Assembly: GCA_028291945.1 (NCBI GenBank)
Contig: JAQGNH010000357.1
Coordinates: forward strand, 1-38,871
Source of the DNA: Betaproteobacteria bacterium
GTDB lineage: Bacteria > Pseudomonadota > Gammaproteobacteria > Burkholderiales > SG8-41
DNA: 38,871 nucleotides
Direction: 5' to 3'
Numbering within the stretch: position 1 is the stretch's first letter; every line of letters starts with the position of its first letter. Made by a program: the position numbers and the translations under genes. Under the pieces are notes generated by a model, which saw only the letters and a list, made by a program, of their open reading frames with translations, did no database searches and had not been told where the DNA came from. Below, one piece after another: positions 33,260 to 38,871 of the stretch.

Positions 33260-33994
33260 TTGGATAAAGCGCTCTGGATCAGCTGGTACGACCTGCCCGC
33301 AGAAGGCCGTGAAGAATATCTGGCGTGGGCGCACGAAACGTATATCCCGAAACTGCTCCAAAGACCCGGCGTGCTGTGGTCAGCGCACTACGCCTCTGCA
33401 AAACTGCCGACCACTCACCGCATCCGCCACACGACAGACCCCGCAGTGCCGGGGGCCACGGAGTACATGCTGATCGTCGGCGCCGAAAGCTCGCATGTTT
33501 TCTCGAAAGACGCGCGCTCATTTGCCGCCCGCCAACCCAGTAGCTGGGAGGCGTCCTTGTCGGCTAAAGATCGCCGCATGCTGTCCGCTCGCCGTGGCGA
33601 ACGTCTTTCGATCCTGACTGAGGAGGCGCGGGTTGACGGCCCAGAGGCTGCGCAGCGTGGCGGACGCGCGCTCGGGCCGTGTATACAGCTCGGCAGCTAC
33701 AACGCCGAAAGCTGTGAGCTCGAAGAAGAGCTGCTCGCCTGGTATGCCGACTGGCGGTTCCCTGCCATGGCGAGATTACCCGGCTGTATCGGCATGAGAA
33801 AGATGGTGTCGGTCGTGGGTTGGGCGAAGCACGCGGTGCTTTACGAATTCGTCTCCGTCGAGGCACGCGCCGAAGGCGTTGCAAAGGTCCCTCAGCTCTA
33901 TCCGGAAATGGAAGCGTGGACAAACCGCTTCATACCCCATCTCGTGCACAGCGCGGGCTCTCCGAACGTAGCGCGCCGGATCTGGCCTGAATGA
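33260..33994 (+). CDS. Hypothetical protein, possibly EthD/dimeric alpha-beta barrel type
   Basis: This 244-residue soluble protein is last in the plus-strand operon, 72 bases after the second Bug gene. Its two halves each begin with a short beta strand and a helix: LWISWYDLPAEGREEYLAWAHETYIPKLL near the start, and LGSYNAESCELEEELLAWYADWRFPAM after residue 140. This recalls a duplicated ferredoxin-like fold such as EthD or ABM domains. Such proteins often accompany oxidative catabolic enzymes. The start is TTG. No catalytic residues can be named and the family assignment is tentative. Confidence 0.7.
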   Translation: MDKALWISWYDLPAEGREEYLAWAHETYIPKLLQRPGVLWSAHYASAKLPTTHRIRHTTDPAVPGATEYMLIVGAESSHVFSKDARSFAARQPSSWEASLSAKDRRMLSARRGERLSILTEEARVDGPEAAQRGGRALGPCIQLGSYNAESCELEEELLAWYADWRFPAMARLPGCIGMRKMVSVVGWAKHAVLYEFVSVEARAEGVAKVPQLYPEMEAWTNRFIPHLVHSAGSPNVARRIWPE

Positions 33995-34111
33995 TCCCTC
34001 GGGGACGTCGCCCTATTTTTCGTATTCGTCCAAGGCGCCCCATCGCGCCAGCAGCTGCGATTCTAGAGCCGACTTTCTCCACAGCGCTCACCTCCTCGGG
34101 CGTGAGTGTCG

Positions 34112-34501
34112 CTAAACGATCACCGCCCCGGCATCAGCCAAAATATCCTTCAGAATGGCCCGGTGGCAGTAATTCTGATTTTCACAATAGCAACCCACGG
34201 AAAAATTGGTCTGCTGCGACAATGCTGCGAGCATCTGGATGAGACGTTGCGCTGCGGGCTTGCTCATCTCGCTGCGATAGCGCTTCTCGTACGCAGCCCA
34301 GCGCCCCAGCGTAAAAGGCTCCGAGAGCGCATAAGAGACCAATGGCGCGCTCGGGGCGAGCTCCGGCAGCCAGACGTCGAAGAAGTCGCGCTTGCCATAA
34401 TCTTCCTTGCGCACGGCGCGCGGCGGCCGCCGAACGGTGCCGATTCGCAACCCTTCGTCCGCTTCACGCGGGCTTCCAAGCCGTACGACGCGTATTGCCA
34501 T
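34112..34501 (-). CDS. DUF488 family protein
   Basis: The 129-residue protein has the DUF488 C-terminal signature CYCENQNYCHRAIL (two Cys flanking Glu/Asn and a Cys-His pair) and an Arg-rich N-terminal part (RLGSPREADEGLRIGTVRRPPR). The function of the family is not established. The ATG at 34501 (MAIRVVRLGSP) matches the usual start; the frame extends upstream to 34582 with atypical residues. It is transcribed in the same direction as the small membrane protein just upstream (61-base gap). Confidence 0.85.
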   Translation of the reverse strand: MAIRVVRLGSPREADEGLRIGTVRRPPRAVRKEDYGKRDFFDVWLPELAPSAPLVSYALSEPFTLGRWAAYEKRYRSEMSKPAAQRLIQMLAALSQQTNFSVGCYCENQNYCHRAILKDILADAGAVIV

Positions 34502-34562
34502 AATTCCGGGAGCTTTCGGGCGAGAGAGGAATATGCACCCTGCGTTTCGCAGACCGTCGATC

Positions 34563-34784
34563 TCACTTTTTTCGGCCGCCACTCACCAGCAGCACGACGC
34601 CCAAACCGATCGCTCCGATGCTCAGCCACATCGGTACATTGACTGTTTGCTTTTCCTTGACCGAAAGCTCCAGCGGTCCAATCTTCGCCTGCGCGGTTTC
34701 GCGGGTGAAGCTGAATTGCTGGTAGGCCAGACCTATGACTCCGGCCATGATCAGAATGATGGCTACTAGCCTGATGCCGTTCAT
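34563..34784 (-). CDS. Small two-helix membrane protein
   Basis: A 73-residue protein with two transmembrane segments: about 4-21 (IRLVAIILIMAGVIGLAY) and about 50-68 (WLSIGAIGLGVVLLVSGG). They are joined by a polar loop (IGPLELSVKEKQTVNVP), and the C-terminus is basic (GRKK). Similar short proteins, in some genomes labelled DUF3185-like, are common in proteobacteria. A strong AAGGAGG box precedes the ATG. Function unknown; possibly co-transcribed with the DUF488 gene. Confidence 0.78.
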   Translation of the reverse strand: MNGIRLVAIILIMAGVIGLAYQQFSFTRETAQAKIGPLELSVKEKQTVNVPMWLSIGAIGLGVVLLVSGGRKK

Positions 34785-34964
34785 ATCTCCTCCTTTTTCA
34801 CTCGTGTGTTGCAGCGGGTAGCAAATGTCTTGCCGGGACAGCAGTCGATCGCATCAAACATAGCCCGTCCAATACTGCGTAGATGATTTAGGGCCAAGCG
34901 GTGACTCGAAACTGCCTACGCCGCTTGGGGCCGCCAGGCATTGCACCCAGTTATGCCATCATAC

Positions 34965-36638
34965 TTAAGCGTCCGGGTCAGGGCGATAGCGCGTCTCCGG
35001 CTTCAAGCCGGCGCGCTGCTGTTGCGCACTCCTGACACCATTCTCCAGGTAGGCACCTTCGGCGGCGCGGCGCGCCGCGTCGTCCCAGTGTGGAAGCCAG
35101 TCGCCCACAGGGACGCCGAACCACGGTGACTGCGGCCGCAACTTAGGAAGTCCCAGCTCGTCCCAGATTTGCCTCGCGCGTTCCATGTACTCGCGCTTGG
35201 GCAGCGCAAGCGGAGGCAATTCCTCTTTCATCGTCGCATCCATCAGCAGCGTCGAATCCTCCCGCTCGGCTTCGTGTTCCCGTTCGGGACCGTGTCCAGG
35301 ACTGCGGTAGCGCAGCACCTGCATGTCGTCCGTAGGATCCATGCGGAACGCCATTGCCCAGAACAGCGCATCGGAGTTCTCGGGATCGATGTCCTCGTTC
35401 ACCGCAATGCAGATCTTCCCGCAGTCGGCTTTGAACGACGTGGCGCCGTAGAGTGCTCGCCACACTTCGGTTCGAGGCGTCCCTGTCGCGACCGTGATGA
35501 TCGTGATGCGTCGCAGAGCCGTCATGCGCTCGTGCATCGTCACGCGCTTCACGCCTTTGATCCCGAGGGTTCTGTTCAGATGCGAGAGAAACATCGGTTC
35601 GTAGGCGACGCGCTTGATCGCGCTTGATTCGCTCGGCGTAACCTGGCTGATGTACGACGCGACGATCGCATCGCTGCGATGGGTGATCGCCGTCACGTGC
35701 ATGGGCATGTTGAATTCCTCGAGCGCGACGTGCCCGTGCGATTCCCCGAAAGGTCCCTCGGGTTCGAGCCGTGTTGTGTCAATGAAGCCTTCGATCACGA
35801 TTTCGGCCTCGGCGGGTACCATGAGGTCAACCGTCTTCGCGCGCACGACGTGAATCGGTTCGCCGGCCAAGCCTCCAGCAACACCAATTTCATCGACATC
35901 GATAGGCAGCTTCTGCGGAGCGACGAATGCAACGTAAGGCGGCGCCCCGAGGACGATCGCGCAGGGCATCGATTTGTCTCCGCGTTTCTGGTGTTGCACG
36001 TAGTGGCGGTACCCTCCAGCACCACCTACGCGAGTGGCCATGCGTACGACAAGCCGGTCCGGTGCCTTGAGGCCGGCGCGATACGTCCCATGATTCTGGA
36101 TACCGGTCTCGGGATCTTTGGTGATGACATTGGTTGCCGTAAGCGTTGGTGCACTGTCGAAGCCCGGCGTTGACACAGGAATGGGCAGAGCGTCGAGACC
36201 GTTGCCTTCGCCTTTCAGCGCGTCACCGGTGATCACGACTTCCTGGCAGACCGCTCGATCTACAACACGTGGCGGTATCGGCGTTGCGAGGGCCCGTTCC
36301 CAGCGCGGCTGCACCTCATCAGCCGTCGCTTTCATGCCCAGACAATAAATGTGACGATTGCCGGCAAGCGCACCCACCACCACTGGAAACTTGTAGCGGC
36401 GCCCTCGAGCATCGACGACGTTCGTGAACAGAAATGCTTTGCGCTCGCTTTCATCGATGCCGCCGACATACTGCCAGCGCACGAGAGGATGTAGCTCGGA
36501 GTCTTTGTCGACCGGCCGGTCGATCGTGAGCAGCAGGCCCTCCTTACGAAGCGTATCGAGATGCTGATGGAGATCGGCGTAGCCGCGCTTTCCGTCAGTG
36601 CTACTCGCTTTCGATTGATCCCGTTTCATTGATGACAA
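34965..36638 (-). CDS. UbiD family decarboxylase
   Basis: The 557-residue protein has the UbiD signature. ITKDPETGIQNHGTYR includes Arg187, and EPEGPFGESHGH includes Glu294 and Glu299; together these match the Arg-Glu-Glu catalytic set of Fdc1/UbiD. These enzymes use prenylated FMN to (de)carboxylate aromatic or unsaturated acids. Prenyl-FMN synthase (UbiX) is not in this window. The start is TTG at 36638 (AGGA 5 bases upstream) or ATG at 36629. It lies 58 bases after the flavin monooxygenase gene and, with the third Bug gene, forms a likely three-gene unit. Confidence 0.92.
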   Translation of the reverse strand: MSSMKRDQSKASSTDGKRGYADLHQHLDTLRKEGLLLTIDRPVDKDSELHPLVRWQYVGGIDESERKAFLFTNVVDARGRRYKFPVVVGALAGNRHIYCLGMKATADEVQPRWERALATPIPPRVVDRAVCQEVVITGDALKGEGNGLDALPIPVSTPGFDSAPTLTATNVITKDPETGIQNHGTYRAGLKAPDRLVVRMATRVGGAGGYRHYVQHQKRGDKSMPCAIVLGAPPYVAFVAPQKLPIDVDEIGVAGGLAGEPIHVVRAKTVDLMVPAEAEIVIEGFIDTTRLEPEGPFGESHGHVALEEFNMPMHVTAITHRSDAIVASYISQVTPSESSAIKRVAYEPMFLSHLNRTLGIKGVKRVTMHERMTALRRITIITVATGTPRTEVWRALYGATSFKADCGKICIAVNEDIDPENSDALFWAMAFRMDPTDDMQVLRYRSPGHGPEREHEAEREDSTLLMDATMKEELPPLALPKREYMERARQIWDELGLPKLRPQSPWFGVPVGDWLPHWDDAARRAAEGAYLENGVRSAQQQRAGLKPETRYRPDPDA

Positions 36639-36696
36639 TGTAGTCCTGCTCTGACGATTTATAGCTCACGGCTCACCGCTGAACCGCTGACCACTT

Positions 36697-37833
36697 TTAG
36701 ATCCTCACGCTCCACGCGTCATATCCATACAACCATGACGTGTCCTGCTCACCTTTCTGCATCCAGGTGTTGGCGCTCGATATCGCCTGGATGCGAGAAG
36801 TGCGAGGCTTGCGGTGCGCCTCGTAGCGCTCGAGCGCAGCCTCGATGTCGTTGCCCTGCACCGCTTCGAGACATCGCGCGAGTATTGCCGCGTCCTCGAT
36901 TGACGTCGCGGCGCCTTGCGCCATGTACGGTGTCATGGGGTGGCAGGCATCGCCGAGCAGCACGACACGGCCTTCGCTCCAGCGCGGGAGCGGCTCACGT
37001 TCGAGTATGGCCCATTTATGACAGTCGGGACACGCATTGAGAACCGCACGAACCTCGGGGTGGAAATGCTCGTATTCCGAGCGTAGCTGCTCGACGTCGC
37101 CTTTCGCTGACCATGATTCGCGCGTCATCCACTCCGCGGGCTCGGGCACGCTGGTGACGAAGTAGATCTCGCTGCGGTCGGCTTTGGTGTAATAGATGAC
37201 GATGTGCCGGTCCGTACCCCACCACTTGGTGCGGGACGGGCCGATGTCCTGGCCGTTCATCAACGCTGCCGCGAACACGGCGCGGTAAGCGACGCGGCCC
37301 TTATGCAGCGGCTTCTCGGGACCCAATATGAGGTCGCGCACGGTCGAATGCACACCATCGGTGCCGATCACCAGATCAGCGCTTTCCCGGGACCCATCGT
37401 CGAATGCCAGCGTCACGCGCTTTCCGGTTTGTGCGAGGCCGACGAGCTTCTTGTTCAGTTGTACGATCTCGTGCGGCACCACTGAGGCGAGCGCGTCGTG
37501 CAAATCCGCCCGGTGCATACACAGGTAAGGCGCACCGTAAAGGCTCTCCGGCATCAGCAGCTCATTGGTAACTTCGCCCGTCTCCCCCATACGATTCAGG
37601 TGAGAGTACGGCGCGAATGCAACACGCCGCAGGCGGTCCTCTACACCGATGCCGCGTAAGACCTTCATCGAGTTCGGCATCATCTGAATGCCGGCGCCGA
37701 TGCGTGCGAACCGGCTCGCCTGCTCATAGATCGCGATCTTCGTGAATCCCGCGCGGCGCAACGTGCCCGCGACCGCCATGCCGCCCATGCCCGCGCCGAC
37801 GATCGCGATCGAAAGACCGTGTATGCCACTCAT
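36697..37833 (-). CDS. FAD-dependent monooxygenase, NicC-like (6-hydroxynicotinate 3-monooxygenase type)
   Basis: The 378-residue group A flavoprotein has the FAD/NAD-binding GAGMGG (13-18), ADLVIGTDGVHSTVR (about 152-166) and GDACHP (294-299). It resembles NicC of Pseudomonas putida along its length, including TKWWGTDRH and the C-terminal ANTW...SWLYGYD. NicC hydroxylates 6-hydroxynicotinate with loss of CO2. A His in NicC's GAGIH segment is Gln50 here, while His210 and Tyr214 are kept, so the substrate may be a related hydroxy-aromatic acid. It lies between the third Bug gene and UbiD. Family firm, substrate uncertain. Confidence 0.87.
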   Translation of the reverse strand: MSGIHGLSIAIVGAGMGGMAVAGTLRRAGFTKIAIYEQASRFARIGAGIQMMPNSMKVLRGIGVEDRLRRVAFAPYSHLNRMGETGEVTNELLMPESLYGAPYLCMHRADLHDALASVVPHEIVQLNKKLVGLAQTGKRVTLAFDDGSRESADLVIGTDGVHSTVRDLILGPEKPLHKGRVAYRAVFAAALMNGQDIGPSRTKWWGTDRHIVIYYTKADRSEIYFVTSVPEPAEWMTRESWSAKGDVEQLRSEYEHFHPEVRAVLNACPDCHKWAILEREPLPRWSEGRVVLLGDACHPMTPYMAQGAATSIEDAAILARCLEAVQGNDIEAALERYEAHRKPRTSRIQAISSANTWMQKGEQDTSWLYGYDAWSVRI

Positions 37834-37867
37834 ATGGTTCTGACTCGGATGATTTGCATTTTCTCGC

Positions 37868-38857
37868 TTACTGCTTCAGTCCCGCCTCATTGATAATCGG
37901 TGTCCACCTTGCGATCTCGTTCTTCAGAAAGCGGGACGTCTTGTCCGGGCTGGAGTCGGTCACCGGCTCCGCACCGGCTTGCCTTAGAAAATCCTGGAAC
38001 TCGGCGTCGGCCATCACTTTGAGCGTTGCTTGATGCAATTGATCGACGATAGGTCGGGGCGTGCCCGCCGTAGTGAGTATCGCATTGAACGAATATACGA
38101 CCATCTCCGGCATTCCAGCCTCGATTACCGTCGCGACGTCAGAGGCCGCCGAGAGGCGTTTCTCTGCGCATACCGCCAACATGCGCATGCGTCCCTCTTT
38201 GTGATACTGGAGCGGCGCTGCGCTGACCGTCGGTGTGTACATTGGAATGTGCCCGGCCACCAGATCCTGCAAGCCCGGCCCTGCGCCCTTGTACGGCACG
38301 TGAACGATGTTGAGGTTGCCGCCCAGTTTTTTGAATAATTCACCCGTCAGGTTCGTGATGCTCCCCGTTCCGGCAGAACCGTAGGACAGCTTGCCTGGAT
38401 TCGCCTTGGCAAAGGCGATCAGTTGCTTCAGGTTACGCGTGGGCATCGAGGGGTGTACTGCGACGGCAGTAGGCACCACCGTGATGACCGCAATGGGCGC
38501 GAATTCCTTGAGCGCGTCGTAGGTCAGGTTCGTCATAGCGATGGGGTTGATCACGTGAGTGGTCGAATTGGCGATGAGCAGCACATGGCCATCGGGTTTC
38601 GAGCGCGCGACATCGGAGCTTCCGATTGCGCCGCTCGCACCTGCTTTGTTATCGACAATCACGTTCTGGCCGAGCACGCGAGTCATTTCCTGTGCGTATT
38701 TGCGCCCGATGATGTCGTTTACGCCGCCGGGCGCAAACGGGACGACGAGCCGGATCGGCCGGTCGGGAAACCGCTGACCTGCGGCCTCGAGCGGCATCAG
38801 GGCGAACGCCACCAGCGCTGGCGCACACGCGCAGCGCCACATCTTGTTTTGGTACAT
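37868..38857 (-). CDS. Bug/TctC-family periplasmic solute-binding protein (third)
   Basis: The 329-residue protein has an N-terminal signal segment (about 1-27, ending LEAAGQ). The Bug core starts FPDRPIRLVVPFAPGGVNDIIGR, with DNKAGASGAIGS and LSYGSAGTGSITNLTGELF. GAGGAG-type box (GAGGAGATCACCG) precedes the ATG. It is the first visible gene of the minus-strand unit with NicC-like and UbiD-like enzymes, 34 bases before the monooxygenase. It likely brings in the aromatic or heteroaromatic acid that those enzymes attack. The operon could extend beyond the right edge. Confidence 0.93.
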   Translation of the reverse strand: MYQNKMWRCACAPALVAFALMPLEAAGQRFPDRPIRLVVPFAPGGVNDIIGRKYAQEMTRVLGQNVIVDNKAGASGAIGSSDVARSKPDGHVLLIANSTTHVINPIAMTNLTYDALKEFAPIAVITVVPTAVAVHPSMPTRNLKQLIAFAKANPGKLSYGSAGTGSITNLTGELFKKLGGNLNIVHVPYKGAGPGLQDLVAGHIPMYTPTVSAAPLQYHKEGRMRMLAVCAEKRLSAASDVATVIEAGMPEMVVYSFNAILTTAGTPRPIVDQLHQATLKVMADAEFQDFLRQAGAEPVTDSSPDKTSRFLKNEIARWTPIINEAGLKQ

Positions 38858-38871
38858 CGGTGATCTCCTCG

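Overview
This 38.9-kb window, GC-rich by eye, most resembles an environmental betaproteobacterium, probably Burkholderiales. That is an inference from an Hsp15 homologue, a GstA-type glutathione transferase, a Mak-type ROK kinase and three Bug/TctC solute-binding proteins, a family greatly expanded in Burkholderiales. I see no tRNA, rRNA, insertion sequence, phage gene or CRISPR array.

Layout. Bases 1-8.6 kb hold mostly housekeeping or single-purpose genes: the 3' end of a PhoD phosphatase, hslR, a small membrane protein, a B12-binding radical SAM enzyme, a GST, a divergent hfq, an unknown glycine-tailed protein, a mak-nudix pair, two small unknown genes and a two-domain NIPSNAP protein. A gene-poor stretch lies at 7487-8117.

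Bases 25839 down to 9199 form one compact minus-strand cluster of seven genes, the most unusual part of the window. In order they encode a GAF-HlyD membrane protein, a PqqD-like/M50/HlyD polytopic protein, a short SecA-like ATPase, a small periplasmic adaptor, a 1908-residue DUF4347 repeat protein, a hybrid histidine kinase with HPt, and a REC-GGDEF-EAL protein. The repeat protein has a LEPR-like N-terminus, seven 123-124-residue repeats and a C-terminal membrane segment. Gaps are short and one junction overlaps. I read this as a dedicated export and surface-display system for the giant repeat protein, coupled to a phosphorelay and cyclic-di-GMP turnover. It has no ABC ATPase, no outer-membrane channel gene and no LapD/LapG pair, so it is not an ordinary type I or Lap adhesin system. 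Two small genes sharing an unnamed tryptophan-rich domain sit on either side of the cluster.

Bases 26.5-38.9 kb look catabolic. A CocE/NonD hydrolase (minus) is divergent from a plus-strand run: beta-hydroxyacid dehydrogenase, Bug protein, ThDP enzyme, second Bug protein and an unknown protein. After a DUF488 gene and a small membrane protein, a minus-strand group encodes a third Bug protein, a NicC-like flavin monooxygenase and a UbiD-family decarboxylase. Together they suggest uptake and breakdown of carboxylated, possibly aromatic, compounds; the substrate cannot be read from the sequence. No TctA/TctB membrane subunits are present.
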